Positions 9,058-18,461 of a stretch of 64,000 bases of DNA are shown one piece after another. A program made the position numbers and the translations under genes. Under the pieces are notes generated by a model, which worked only from the letters and a program-made list of their open reading frames with translations, was not told the DNA's origin and made no database searches. The stretch spans positions 48,701 through 112,700 of the forward strand of contig JAHZHZ010000004.1 in the NCBI GenBank assembly GCA_019419995.1, in the 5' to 3' direction. Within the stretch, counting starts at the first letter, position 1. Each line of letters opens with the position of its first letter. The DNA comes from Clostridiales bacterium. Its GTDB lineage: Bacteria; Bacillota; Clostridia; Christensenellales; Aristaeellaceae.

Positions 9058-10050
9058 ATGAAAAAAGTTGTTGCTCTGATTCTGTCGCTGCTCATGGTAT
9101 TGACCTGCGCGTCTGCGCTGGCGGATGGCTATGAAATCGTCGTTGTGCCGAAAGACGCTTCCAATCCGTGGTTTGTGCGCATGGACACTGGCGTAAAAGA
9201 GTACGCGGCTGCCCATCCCGAAGACAACATCTATCAGAAAGGCACACCTGAAATTGATCCCACCCAGCAGTATCAGCTGGTGATGGACCTGGTAGCTCAG
9301 GGCGTGGATGCCATTTGCGTGGTGCCGGTAGACCTGGAATCCATTGAGCCGGCATTGAAAGCGGCTCGGGATGCCGGTATCGTGGTAATTGCTCATGAAG
9401 GCGCTGCCCTGGAAAACGTCGATTATGACATCGAAGCTTTCAACAATGAACTCTACGGTGCGTTCATTATGGACAACCTGGCCGCAGCCATGGGCGAGGA
9501 AGGCCTGTACACTACCATGGTGGCTGACCTGACCAACGGTTCCCACAATGAGTGGGCGGATGGCGGTGTAAAGCGTGCCGAGGAAGCCTATCCCAACATG
9601 ACGCTGTTGGAGGCAGAGCCGCGCGTGGAATCCCACGACAACGGCGATACTGCTTACAATGTAGCCAAGGAGCTGTTCAAGAAGTATCCCGATCTGAAGG
9701 GCATCATGGGCACTTCTTCCTTCGACGCTCCTGGTGTTGCCCGTGCCATTGAGGAACTGGGCCTCTCCGGAAAAGTGTTCACGGCTGGCACCGGCATGCC
9801 TGCCGACAATGCGGAACTGCTCAAGAGCGGCGCCGTTCAGTATCTGACGCTGTGGGATCCCGCGCTGGCAGGACAGGCGATGGTCGCCTTGGCGCAGAAA
9901 CTGCTCAACGGCGAAGAGATTACCACGCCTCTGGATCTGGGCATTGAAGGCTACGAGGCATTGGAGTTCAAGGAAGGCTCCGAGACTGTCCTGGAAGGCC
10001 AGGGCTGGATCACCATCACCGCGGAGAATGTGGATTCCTTCGGATTCTAA
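9058..10050 (+). CDS. sugar-type ABC transporter substrate-binding protein (RhaS/LsrB-like)
   Basis: A 330-residue periplasmic-binding-protein type 1 protein. Residues 1-22 are a signal peptide (MKKVVALILSLLMVL core) with a likely signal peptidase I site after ALA. A Cys is present in the core (LTCASA), but Thr before it makes a lipobox weak. The motifs KDASNPWF, QGVDAI and GTSSFDAPGVARAI place it with the rhamnose/autoinducer-2/ribose binding proteins. It captures the ligand outside the cell for the ATPase and two permeases downstream. The ligand cannot be told, since no sugar catabolic gene lies beside it. Confidence 0.88.
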   Translation: MKKVVALILSLLMVLTCASALADGYEIVVVPKDASNPWFVRMDTGVKEYAAAHPEDNIYQKGTPEIDPTQQYQLVMDLVAQGVDAICVVPVDLESIEPALKAARDAGIVVIAHEGAALENVDYDIEAFNNELYGAFIMDNLAAAMGEEGLYTTMVADLTNGSHNEWADGGVKRAEEAYPNMTLLEAEPRVESHDNGDTAYNVAKELFKKYPDLKGIMGTSSFDAPGVARAIEELGLSGKVFTAGTGMPADNAELLKSGAVQYLTLWDPALAGQAMVALAQKLLNGEEITTPLDLGIEGYEALEFKEGSETVLEGQGWITITAENVDSFGF

Positions 10051-10065
10051 TCTTCAGGGGATGCG

Positions 10066-10141
10066 GCGGGGAGCTGAAAAGCTCCCCGCAGGCCTTTTAA
10101 GGGGGAACCACCGGCTTCGTTTCGATGATTCGCCCTTAAAG
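10066..10141 (+). terminator. hairpins between binding-protein and ATPase genes
   Basis: First hairpin: GCGGGGAGCT (10066-10075) with AGCTCCCCGC (10080-10089), loop GAAA. Second, imperfect: CCTTTTAAGGG (about 10093-10103) with CCCTTAAAGG (10132-10141). There is no strong T-run. Such structures often cut or protect the transcript so that binding protein is made in excess over the membrane parts; that role is inferred. Confidence 0.6.
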
Positions 10142-10194
10142 GCTCCTTTAAAAACCGATACCTGCGGCCTCGCCGCATAAGGAGGAGACGGCCC

Positions 10195-11679
10195 ATGTCC
10201 GAGTATCTGCTCAAAGCTGTAGATATCAGCAAATCCTTTGGAGGCGTGCATGCTCTTCAAAAGGTTTCGCTAGAAATCAAGCCGGGTGAGATTCACTGTC
10301 TGGCCGGTGAAAACGGCTGCGGCAAATCTACGCTGATTAAGGTGATTTGCGGCGTACACAGTCCCGATTCCGGTCATATTGAATTTGACGGGAAGAGCTA
10401 TTCCCGCATTACGCCTCTGGAAGCCATTGAAATGGGCATTCAGGTCATTTATCAGGATTTTTCCATTTTCCCAAATCTCACAGTGATGGAAAATCTGGCT
10501 TTTAACACGGAGCTTGCAGCTGGACACAAGCTGGTGAACAAGCGTCGCATGCGTGAAATAGCCCTGGAGGCGCTGTCCAAGATTAATTTTCACATGGAAC
10601 TTGACCGCCTGGTGGGATCTCTGACCGTGGCAGAAAAGCAGATGGTTGCCATATGTCGCGCTCTGATGTTTAACGCCAAACTCATCATCATGGATGAACC
10701 TACCACGGCGCTGACCCGCAAAGAAGTAAAAGCTCTGTTCGAAATCATTGCCAAGCTGCAATCACAGGGTATCGCCATACTTTTTGTCAGCCATAAGCTG
10801 GACGAGGTTTTTGAAATTTCCCAACGCTTTACCATTTTCCGCTCAGGGAAATTGGTGGCGACGGGCAGCACAGCCGAGCTGGACGATAAAAAATTCTCTT
10901 ACTACATGACGGGCCGCGAATTTGAGGACAAAAAGTTTAAGGCCAGCTACCAAAGCGAAAAAAATGTGTTGGAAGTACGCAACCTGTGTCTCAGTGGTGC
11001 GTTTGAGGATGTGAGCTTTGGCCTAAAACGGGGAGAGATACTGGGAATAACTGGCCTGCTGGATTCCGGCAGAACCGAACTGGCGTTGACACTCTTTGGT
11101 TTGCGTAGGGCCACGTCGGGGCAGATTCTCAAAGACGGCCAGGTAGTTCAGATCCGCAACGTGCGCGACGCCATTCAAAATGGCATCGGTTTTGTGCCGG
11201 AAGACCGTCTCAGTGAAGGTTTGTTTTTGCCCCAATCCATTGCGGATAATATCATCATTTCAGAGATTGACAACCTTTCTCATGGCCCCGGCATTCTTGA
11301 CCGCAAGCGCTGTCAGGAGGAGATCGATAAGTGGGTTAAGGAGCTTGCCATAGCTACGCCGAACCCGCAAAATGCCTGCAACACCCTGTCTGGCGGTAAC
11401 CAGCAGCGCATTGTGCTGGCAAAGTGGCTGGCCTGTAAGCCTGATATACTGGTGCTTAATGGTCCCACTGTGGGTGTGGATATTGGTTCTAAACATGATA
11501 TTCATGCCATTCTACAGAAGCTGGCGGATCAGGGCATGGCGGTAATCATCATTTCGGATGATCTTCCTGAAGTGTTGGAGAACTGTTCACACCTGATCGT
11601 TATGAAGGGCGGCAAGATTGTGGCACGTCTGAATCCTGCGGAGACCGACGAATCCGTCGTGCTCTCCCATATGATGTAA
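10195..11679 (+). CDS. sugar ABC transporter ATPase with two nucleotide-binding halves
   Basis: A 494-residue duplicated ATPase of the RbsA/XylG/LsrA family. The N-terminal half has Walker A GENGCGKST (38-46) and Walker B IIMDEPTTALT. The C-terminal half has a degenerate P-loop (GLLDSGRTE) and the signature LSGGNQQR, as is usual in this family. It powers import through the two permeases encoded directly downstream (13-base gap). The ATG has GGAGGAGA a short distance ahead. It works on the inner face of the membrane. Confidence 0.92.
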   Translation: MSEYLLKAVDISKSFGGVHALQKVSLEIKPGEIHCLAGENGCGKSTLIKVICGVHSPDSGHIEFDGKSYSRITPLEAIEMGIQVIYQDFSIFPNLTVMENLAFNTELAAGHKLVNKRRMREIALEALSKINFHMELDRLVGSLTVAEKQMVAICRALMFNAKLIIMDEPTTALTRKEVKALFEIIAKLQSQGIAILFVSHKLDEVFEISQRFTIFRSGKLVATGSTAELDDKKFSYYMTGREFEDKKFKASYQSEKNVLEVRNLCLSGAFEDVSFGLKRGEILGITGLLDSGRTELALTLFGLRRATSGQILKDGQVVQIRNVRDAIQNGIGFVPEDRLSEGLFLPQSIADNIIISEIDNLSHGPGILDRKRCQEEIDKWVKELAIATPNPQNACNTLSGGNQQRIVLAKWLACKPDILVLNGPTVGVDIGSKHDIHAILQKLADQGMAVIIISDDLPEVLENCSHLIVMKGGKIVARLNPAETDESVVLSHMM

Positions 11680-11691
11680 GGAGGGCTGAGC

Positions 11692-12726
11692 ATGAATTAT
11701 AAGAAATCGTTGCGCAAGCTCACCGGAAGAAGCGAGTTTTATATTTCACTGGTATTTATTGCGCTGTGTCTGTTGATTCAGGTGCGCTCGGGCCAGTTCT
11801 TTACGCCAAACAATATCGTCGATCTGCTCAGCGCGCTGGTGGTGCCGGCCATATTTGCCATTGGCGAATTCATGGTTATTGTGTCCGGAGGATTTGACGT
11901 ATCCTTCCCGGCACTGGCCTCGCTGACCAGCTTTGCCACTACAAAGATTTTGCTGGATGCCAACTATCAGGGAGGCGTGTGGCTGCCGATTCTCATGTGC
12001 GTGGTGTTCGGTGGGCTGCTGGGTGCGTTTAATGGCCTGTTCATCGGATATTTTGAGCTTCCGGCTATGATTGTTACGCTGGGTTCTTCCAGCGTATTCA
12101 AGGGCTTTATGCAGGGAACGCTCAATTCTCAGCAGTTGGCAGTCATCCCGGAGGGCATGCGTTCCTTTGGAACTTCCGCCCTGTTCGTGGCCAAGAACCA
12201 GACATCGGGCTTAACTTCGAGAATGCCCACCACATTTATTGCGCTGGTGGTTGTTCTCATACTGGCGTATTTTATACTTAACAGAACTATGTTTGGCCGG
12301 GGAATTTATGCCATCGGCGGCAATCCGACTTCTGCGCACCGGGCGGGCTTCAATGTCAAGCGCACGCGCTTTATGATGTTTATTTTCGTGGGTATGATCT
12401 CCGCTCTGGCGGGCTTGTGCCGTGTGTGTATGATGCAGCAGATGCACCCCACGAATATGCTGGGCATGGAAATGAACATCATTGCTGGCGTGGTGTTGGG
12501 TGGAACGGCCATCATCGGTGGTTCAGGTACGCTGTTTGGCTGCATGCTGGGTACGGCGCTGATCGTGGTGGTGGAGAATTCCATGATCCTCATCGGTATT
12601 CCTACGGTTTGGAAGGACGTCTTTGTGGGTGCACTGATCGTGGCTGGTACCGGACTTTCGGCCATGCAGGTGGCACGCGCCAAGCGTGTGGGACTTCGCA
12701 ACCTGAAGAAGGAGGCGATTCAATGA
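11692..12726 (+). CDS. sugar ABC transporter permease (RbsC/LsrC family), first of two
   Basis: A 344-residue, strongly hydrophobic protein with about eight to ten membrane segments. It carries the family signature around GRGIYAIGGNPTSAHRAGFNVKR, the cytoplasmic loop that contacts the ATPase. It should pair with the next permease into a heterodimeric channel, as in rhamnose or autoinducer-2 importers and unlike the homodimeric ribose system. GGAGGGCTGAGC precedes the ATG. Its stop overlaps the next start in an ATGA. Confidence 0.9.
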   Translation: MNYKKSLRKLTGRSEFYISLVFIALCLLIQVRSGQFFTPNNIVDLLSALVVPAIFAIGEFMVIVSGGFDVSFPALASLTSFATTKILLDANYQGGVWLPILMCVVFGGLLGAFNGLFIGYFELPAMIVTLGSSSVFKGFMQGTLNSQQLAVIPEGMRSFGTSALFVAKNQTSGLTSRMPTTFIALVVVLILAYFILNRTMFGRGIYAIGGNPTSAHRAGFNVKRTRFMMFIFVGMISALAGLCRVCMMQQMHPTNMLGMEMNIIAGVVLGGTAIIGGSGTLFGCMLGTALIVVVENSMILIGIPTVWKDVFVGALIVAGTGLSAMQVARAKRVGLRNLKKEAIQ

Positions 12727-13754
12727 ACGCACTGACTCGGTTCTATCGAAAGGATCGCCACATCTGCCGCCTGGTCATTATGATTGTGCTGTGGATGGTT
12801 TTTCTGGCAATTACCCGCTTTGATAAATTCTACACCATCGTCAATTTTCAGACGATGGCAGGTCAGTTTCCGGAATTTGGATTGATGTCTCTGGGCGCCA
12901 TGCTATGCATGATTACCGGAGGTATTGACCTTTCTTCTGTGGGGATTGCCAACGTCACCTCTATTCTGATGGCGATGTTTATGAAATCCCGCATGGATGA
13001 AGCGGGGGAAATTGGGGGATGGGTGATTCCAGCGGCTTTTATCATCGCGATCATTATTGGCGCGGCGGCTGGCAGTATCAACGGTCTACTGATTGCCAAA
13101 GTGAAGATCCCCCCGATCCTGGCTACATTGGGCATCAATCAGCTGCTCACGGGCGTATCCATGGTGGTGACCAACGGAAATGCGGTTAGCGGTTTGCCTA
13201 AGGTGTATTCCGCCACAATCAACACAAAGATTCTTCAGGTGGTTCCGGGCAAGCGGGGTACTGTATCCGGCTTGATTCCAGTACAACTGATTTTCTTCGT
13301 GGTTGTAGCGGTGTTGATCTGGTTCCTGCTGGCTCGCACCAGTTATGGCAAAAAGTTGTACATGATGGGTACCAGCGAAAATGTGGCGCGCTTTTCCGGC
13401 GTCAAAGTGGATCAGATGCTTTTGAAGACCTATGCCATGTCCGGCATTTGCGCGGCATTGGGTGGCATGATCATGCTGGCCAATTACAATTCCGCACGTG
13501 CGGATTACGGCAGTGTCTATACCCTTCAGTGCATTCTGATCGTGGTGCTGGGCGGGGTCAGTCCCACGGGAGGACGCGGAAAAATTTCCGGAGTGCTGCT
13601 GGCCATTGTGCTGCTGAGGCTGTTGGAGACAGGCATCAACCGTTTCCCGCAAATCTCCAGCTATTACATCACTCTGATTTGGGGTGCGGTATTGTTGCTG
13701 GTCATGGTGCTTAACTATTTTGTGGAGCATCCCATTGCGAGGAGGAAGGCATAG
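12723..13754 (+). CDS. sugar ABC transporter permease (RbsC/LsrD family), second of two
   Basis: A 343-residue membrane protein of the same family as its neighbour, with the matching loop GKKLYMMGTSENVARFSGVKV and a later GGVSPTGGRGKISG motif. The start at 12723 is coupled to the previous stop (ATGA) with AAGGAGG just ahead; the open frame continues upstream to 12417 but that part is the other gene in another frame. It completes the importer, and a terminator follows. Confidence 0.9.
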   Translation: MNALTRFYRKDRHICRLVIMIVLWMVFLAITRFDKFYTIVNFQTMAGQFPEFGLMSLGAMLCMITGGIDLSSVGIANVTSILMAMFMKSRMDEAGEIGGWVIPAAFIIAIIIGAAAGSINGLLIAKVKIPPILATLGINQLLTGVSMVVTNGNAVSGLPKVYSATINTKILQVVPGKRGTVSGLIPVQLIFFVVVAVLIWFLLARTSYGKKLYMMGTSENVARFSGVKVDQMLLKTYAMSGICAALGGMIMLANYNSARADYGSVYTLQCILIVVLGGVSPTGGRGKISGVLLAIVLLRLLETGINRFPQISSYYITLIWGAVLLLVMVLNYFVEHPIARRKA

Positions 13755-13804
13755 AGAAAGGCGTCGCATTGGCGGCACACATGGAAAGGTATTTAAATAT
13801 TTAT

Positions 13805-13839
13805 AGGACAGTATGGCGCTTGCCTTACTGTCCTTTTTC
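13805..13839 (+). terminator. terminator of the ABC transporter operon
   Basis: AGGACAGTA (13805-13813) pairs with TACTGTCCT (13826-13834), followed by TTTTTCT. Confidence 0.85.
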
Positions 13840-14300
13840 TGGGGAATGATCTATTGCATGGCCAGGCCTAAATTGTATTTCAAGATTGAATGACATGTGC
13901 ACATGAGGAAAAATATGTGATATTATAACGAGCGTAATGTATTACACCCAGGATGACGAATACGAAATGAAATCGATACCCATATGGAGTAATGGGCTTG
14001 CTTTCCCTGATTGATTTTATAGGCATATTTATTGAAGAATGGAGGAATACATGTTCAAATGCGAAAAGCATTTGAAGAAACTTTTATACTTTCTGTCCGT
14101 GTATAAGAGCGGGACAGTGATATCTGAGGATCTGTTGCATGAGAGTTCTTTTGATGGCCAAATTGGTAGCATCGCAAATTTTGTAAAAGCATAGAAAAAT
14201 GATGGAACTTCCGAGAATTGCAGATGAGACTTATGGATGGAGTCGTTGCGGAGAAAGAGTAGAAATTCTGTTTTGCAAACGCAAATGTTCCCCAAATAAT
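13840..14300. other. A+T-rich spacer, possibly decayed DNA
   Basis: About 460 bases without a convincing gene. It has a perfect 12-base palindrome CATGTGCACATG (13894-13905) upstream of a TATTATAA box (about 13921). A 47-codon frame at 14051-14194 has GGAGG five bases before its ATG but no recognisable product. A further short rightward frame (14199-14342) contains YGWSRCGERV, faintly like IS630-type transposases. The base composition is lower in G+C than the flanks, which fits a decayed insertion or regulatory remnant. Confidence 0.35.
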
Positions 14301-14327
14301 ACTGGCTACCCCATCGGGGCAGCCAGT
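14301..14327 (-). terminator. terminator of the glutamate mutase / mal operon
   Basis: ACTGGCT-A-CCCC (14301-14312) pairs with GGGG-C-AGCCAGT (14316-14327), with one mismatch inside the stem. It lies 12 bases beyond the mal stop codon on the minus strand. The following T-run is weak (ATTATTTGG). Confidence 0.7.
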
Positions 14328-14338
14328 AAAACTATTTT

Positions 14339-15589
14339 TTAGTGTTTTCTTGCTGCGCGAAGGGCCAGGATGCGTTCCATTTCATTATAAACGATCATGA
14401 AGCCCTCATCTACGCCCATTCCGGGTTTGGCGAGAATCTGATCCGGTTGCGTAGCCATGGCACAGTTGACACAGACCTGCGCGCTGCGGTCCGTCTCATT
14501 GCATGTACCGCCCTGATAGGCGCCGATGCCCTTGGATTTGCAGTAGAGCACAGCCTCAATGGTGTTGTTGATGCCGCCCAAGTCCGGAGTTTTGATCTGC
14601 ACCATGTGACCCGCCTTGGCGTCGGCAAAGAGCTTAATGTCCTCTAAGGTGTTGCACCACTCGTCAGCTACCAGTTCCACGTCGCAACCACGGCTATCCA
14701 GCTCGCGGGTTAAGCCGGACAGGGCTTCAATTTGGGTCTCGCGGTCGCAGTCGCAGTCCATGGGGCCTTCAATGCGCAGGTGGAACGGCTTGGCCAGTTC
14801 CCCAAGCTTCTGGATATAGTCGGCCATTTCCACGTAATTATTGTTGCCGAAAACCTGGCCGATGGTGCCGTAGACATCAATATGCAGGATGGGGCTGTAG
14901 CCGGGGTCCAATCGATGCTCCAGGATGCGGTTGCGCAGCCAGGTGACGTATTCGGCCAGTTTTTCACCCTTTTCACCCAGTTTGTCGTGTACGTTGTTGA
15001 TCAGCGCATGAGGTAGTACCTGAGCGCCCTTGATGATCATCTTGTCAGGATTTTCATAGCGGTCGTCGCCAGACTGGGTAAAGATCGGAATGGGGGTTTC
15101 AGATACGGTGCAACCGTATTCATCGGCGACTACTTCGCACATTAACCGTCCCGTAGCCTTGGCCACTGCGTCCAGCAGCGCCTGGGAAACGCCGTAGCGG
15201 ATGGCGGTGTGCAGCCGCTTGCCATCGATGTGAATCTCTTCTAGTTCCCGGCAAAGCTCTCGGAAATTATTGGCCTCTTTGCCCACCAGGTGGGGCTTGA
15301 TGTATTGGTCGATCAGGGGAATAAAATCCTTGGCCAGGAACAGTGGATCGCGCCCGCCTGCGCCACTGTATTGCACGGCGGCACAGTCGCCGTAAGCCAT
15401 CTGTCCATCTTCCAGAATCAGCATTACCGAAATCGCTTCGCCCGCCTGACGGACGGCACTGAAGCCTTCGGTGACCGGTTTTCCTACATAAAATACGCCG
15501 TCGTGGCCCGCGCCACGCTTAATGGCGCGCTGATCGTCAAAATAAAAGCCTGTGCGTCCCCTGGAACAAACCACATCAACAATTTTCAT
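14339..15589 (-). CDS. mal: methylaspartate ammonia-lyase
   Basis: A 416-residue enolase-superfamily protein. It opens with KIVDVVCSRGRTGFYFDDQ and carries VQIKTPDLGGINNTIEAV and GAYQGGTCNETD, close to clostridial 3-methylaspartase. It removes ammonia from (2S,3S)-3-methylaspartate to give mesaconate, step two of the methylaspartate route, with Mg2+ in the cytoplasm. I use the ATG at 15589, eight bases after GGAGG, instead of an in-frame TTG six bases earlier. It is the last gene of the leftward arm and follows glmE by 48 bases. Confidence 0.95.
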   Translation of the reverse strand: MKIVDVVCSRGRTGFYFDDQRAIKRGAGHDGVFYVGKPVTEGFSAVRQAGEAISVMLILEDGQMAYGDCAAVQYSGAGGRDPLFLAKDFIPLIDQYIKPHLVGKEANNFRELCRELEEIHIDGKRLHTAIRYGVSQALLDAVAKATGRLMCEVVADEYGCTVSETPIPIFTQSGDDRYENPDKMIIKGAQVLPHALINNVHDKLGEKGEKLAEYVTWLRNRILEHRLDPGYSPILHIDVYGTIGQVFGNNNYVEMADYIQKLGELAKPFHLRIEGPMDCDCDRETQIEALSGLTRELDSRGCDVELVADEWCNTLEDIKLFADAKAGHMVQIKTPDLGGINNTIEAVLYCKSKGIGAYQGGTCNETDRSAQVCVNCAMATQPDQILAKPGMGVDEGFMIVYNEMERILALRAARKH

Positions 15590-15637
15590 TTTCAATTCCT
15601 CCGTGTCATCGTTGAAATTTTATTTTGCTGCTTCCCG

Positions 15638-17086
15638 TCAGCGGGGACGACCTACCAGATAGCCCTTGCCGATGGCGTACACATCGTCGATAACCATCTG
15701 GAAAGAAGCCTTGCGGTGTTCAGCTCGAGCTCGCTCCTCGATCTTGGCGGTGTGGAAATCCTTTAAGTCCTGACTGAAGGGCAGGTTTCCGAAGTTTAAG
15801 ATGCGCACGGCACCCTCATTGTCCCGGGCTGGCAACATCAAGCCGGCGTTGAATCGGCAGGGGGCAAAGGGAACGTCCAGTGCACCAGACTCCACGCCAC
15901 GGCATACGCCTACGGCAATGTCATCGTGCCCCAGTTCAAAGCACTTGTCCAGTATGGCCCGGGTCTCCTGACGGATGATTTCTTTTTCCGCCTCCAATTC
16001 GTTACCCCGGAAATCCTGGTCTTTAAGCATGTTGACTACTTGCTTGGTGCAGCGAAGACCCTGAGCGTTGGCTTCCATGGTGGGGATGCCCACAGCTTCA
16101 TGGGGGGTCTTAACGATGACTTTCGTGGCCTTGGAAAGTGCCGCAATCATACTGCCCATGGAAATGACACCAAAGGCCTTGGCTTCATCCGCGGGGAAGC
16201 CGCCCATCCACTGGTGGAGCACGGTGGTCACGGTTACGTTGTTGTAGCCAAATTTATTGAGATATTCGTCGGTTAGTTCTTCCAGAGTGTGGATGGCGGC
16301 GATGTCCTGTACCAGATTGCCGCACTGTCCATATCCCACGGTGATATTGCGCACGCCCTGCTCAGCGGCAAGCAAGGCTTCGATGACTGCTGCTGCGTGA
16401 GAGATACAGGGAGGAACCAGTGTGCCGGTAAGCGGCCCGTAGGGCTCGCGGTTGATGGATACGCCCATTTCCTCATACAATCCGGCCAGCCGGTCTACAT
16501 ATTGCCAGTCCCGGATGGTGCGTTCCATGGGCACGTTTTTGCAGTAGGGAAGGTTGTAGGAGACGCCGCCACCTTCATAGCTGGTAAAACCGCCCGCAAA
16601 GGTGATTTCTGCCAACAGGCGGGCATCAGGCGTGCCGTGGCGCACCTGAACGGGTACATTGACGCTCTCAATTACCTTTCGACAGCCTGATACTCCATGA
16701 TTGACCGCGGGGAAGCCATTGAGCATGGCGCGGTCCAGTCGCAGAGATTCATTGATGCCGTTGTCCGCTTCCTTATAGCGGTTTTGACGGGTATAGCTGT
16801 CAATGGTGGTGGGCAGCAGATCTGCTTCGCCTTGCTTTTCCAGATATTGCAGTAGCTCAATGTGGCGTTCAATTACTGGAACTCCGGCGCGGGGCTGCAC
16901 CAGTGTACGATGCTCCTCCTTAGCTTTGAGGAGTTTTTTGGAGAAAATGCGGGTTTCGGGCATGGATTTGTGGTAGGCTACGGACTCTTCGAGATCGACG
17001 TCCTTGCCAGTGGGCCACTGGTTGAGCACTTCGCTGCGGATGGCTTGAAATTCAGCTTCGGGAATTTTCTTATTCTGAATATCCAT
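15638..17086 (-). CDS. glmE: glutamate mutase (methylaspartate mutase) epsilon subunit
   Basis: A 482-residue TIM-barrel subunit, the usual GlmE/MutE length. Family stretches include GVPVIERHIELLQYLE, FAGGFTSYEGGGVSYNLPYCK and TVLHQWMGGFPADE. With GlmS it forms the B12-dependent mutase that converts L-glutamate to (2S,3S)-3-methylaspartate by a radical carbon shift. The ATG follows AAGGAGC and overlaps the end of glmL by 17 bases, so translation is coupled. Confidence 0.96.
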   Translation of the reverse strand: MDIQNKKIPEAEFQAIRSEVLNQWPTGKDVDLEESVAYHKSMPETRIFSKKLLKAKEEHRTLVQPRAGVPVIERHIELLQYLEKQGEADLLPTTIDSYTRQNRYKEADNGINESLRLDRAMLNGFPAVNHGVSGCRKVIESVNVPVQVRHGTPDARLLAEITFAGGFTSYEGGGVSYNLPYCKNVPMERTIRDWQYVDRLAGLYEEMGVSINREPYGPLTGTLVPPCISHAAAVIEALLAAEQGVRNITVGYGQCGNLVQDIAAIHTLEELTDEYLNKFGYNNVTVTTVLHQWMGGFPADEAKAFGVISMGSMIAALSKATKVIVKTPHEAVGIPTMEANAQGLRCTKQVVNMLKDQDFRGNELEAEKEIIRQETRAILDKCFELGHDDIAVGVCRGVESGALDVPFAPCRFNAGLMLPARDNEGAVRILNFGNLPFSQDLKDFHTAKIEERARAEHRKASFQMVIDDVYAIGKGYLVGRPR

Positions 17087-18461
17087 AGTTTACAAGCTCC
17101 TTTTTCATGATGCGCAGAGCGGTCTGCGGATATGCTTCGCTGAGCAGGCCCATGGCGGCCAGTATGTAGCGCCGGTCCACGCGAACTTGGGCTTTTTGCG
17201 GCCTTAGAGACATGGGTGCGGCGGGCGAATAGAGAGCATGGGCGGCAATTTCAGCCGTCCGAACGGTGTGAATCAGACATCCGCCGGTAACGATCAACTG
17301 CTGTACCGGTCGCAAATCCTTGCCTGTCTGAACGTAGGTCAGTCCCATGAGGGTATAGGTTTCCTCCATTTTGCCCGCATGGCGCGATACTGCCGTTTCC
17401 ACGGCCAGAGAGGCCAGGGCATAATCCAGTCTTTCCAATTCGCTTCCAGCTGCGGGCACCAAATCGGTGTGCTGAGAAAGTTGGTCAATCAGTGCTTCGA
17501 CCCGCTCGGGGCTTAGGCCGGAAAGGGAGCAAACCCGTTGAAGGGCGGTAGCCTCCACGATTCCACGAATGGAGTAACGCATGCCGATATCTCCTTCCAC
17601 GGTGCGCTTGACATAGGGCTCCGGAAGTCCCTTGTATACCGTGTTGGCCTCCAATGGCATGCCGTCAGACATGGAGTAGACATCCGTAGTAGCGCCTCCT
17701 ACGTCTACGGCCACCAGATCGCCGATTCCTGCCTCGCCTTCACAGCCTTTGGCCAGCAGTTCCATGGCCTTCATGACGGCGGAGGGAGTGGGCATCAGGA
17801 TTCCGGAGATCAGGCTGGCAGCCTGGGTCAGTCCCTTGGCCTGAATGATGCGGTTTAAAAAAATTTCACGAATTTTTTGACGGGTGGGCTCCGTATTGAG
17901 AACGCCGAAGCGCGGCATTACATTTTCGCATACATGCACTTCATGTCCACTGAGGATGCGCTCGCACTCTCGGGCGACGCTGCGGTTTCCTGCCAAGACC
18001 ACCGGGAAGGAGAAATCTGCCTGCGCCAACATGCGGGCATTGTGGAGAATGCATTCGCTGTTGCCACCGTCGGTTCCGCCCACCAGCAGAAAGATGTCCG
18101 GATTTAGATGGAGAATCTCCTGAAGATCATCCTCAGTTAATTGGAAGGAATAGACCTTCAAAACCTTGGCACCGGCGCCAAGACTGGCCTGTCTGGCCGC
18201 TTCAGCGGTCAACTCCGGCACCAGGCCGCTGGTGATCATACGCAGTCCCCCCGCGGCGGAGGAACAGGCATAGCGCGCCACAAAATCAATGGGTCCTGTT
18301 ACCTCCCGAAGTTGGGCCAGGGCGCGTTCGAGGCCTTCGCCCACATCGGTTTGTACCGTGGTATAGGCCTGAGCCGTACCCAACAGCACCTCGCCTTCCA
18401 GATCTACGGCTGTAACTTTGGTGTAGGTGCTGCCGAAGTCGATCAGAAGAACGTTCTTCAT
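17070..18461 (-). CDS. glmL: glutamate mutase reactivation chaperone GlmL/MutL
   Basis: A 463-residue ASKHA-fold (actin/Hsp70-like) ATPase with the N-terminal phosphate loop LLIDFGSTYTKVTAVD and a second motif VAVDVGGATTDVYS. MutL-type proteins sit between the mutase subunit genes in clostridia and are thought to exchange damaged cobalamin cofactor. This one is placed between glmS and glmE, overlapping both (an ATGA with glmS). It has nothing to do with the DNA mismatch-repair MutL. Confidence 0.94.
   Translation of the reverse strand: MKNVLLIDFGSTYTKVTAVDLEGEVLLGTAQAYTTVQTDVGEGLERALAQLREVTGPIDFVARYACSSAAGGLRMITSGLVPELTAEAARQASLGAGAKVLKVYSFQLTEDDLQEILHLNPDIFLLVGGTDGGNSECILHNARMLAQADFSFPVVLAGNRSVARECERILSGHEVHVCENVMPRFGVLNTEPTRQKIREIFLNRIIQAKGLTQAASLISGILMPTPSAVMKAMELLAKGCEGEAGIGDLVAVDVGGATTDVYSMSDGMPLEANTVYKGLPEPYVKRTVEGDIGMRYSIRGIVEATALQRVCSLSGLSPERVEALIDQLSQHTDLVPAAGSELERLDYALASLAVETAVSRHAGKMEETYTLMGLTYVQTGKDLRPVQQLIVTGGCLIHTVRTAEIAAHALYSPAAPMSLRPQKAQVRVDRRYILAAMGLLSEAYPQTALRIMKKELVNYGYSE

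Noticed and set aside
9058..9123. Lipoprotein signal in the binding protein
   Set aside because: A Cys follows VLT, but Thr at -1 is a poor lipobox residue, while ALA further on gives a good signal peptidase I site.
9058..13754. Autoinducer-2 (Lsr) importer
   Set aside because: The gene set and family fit, but lsrK, lsrF and lsrG are absent and rhamnose- or ribose-type systems look the same at this level. The substrate is left open.
14029..14295. Leftward 88-codon ORF upstream of the mal terminator
   Set aside because: No ribosome site, composition unlike the neighbours, and no recognisable domain.
17070..18461. DNA mismatch-repair MutL
   Set aside because: The protein has ASKHA-type phosphate loops and lies between glmS and glmE; it is the unrelated glutamate mutase chaperone of the same name.
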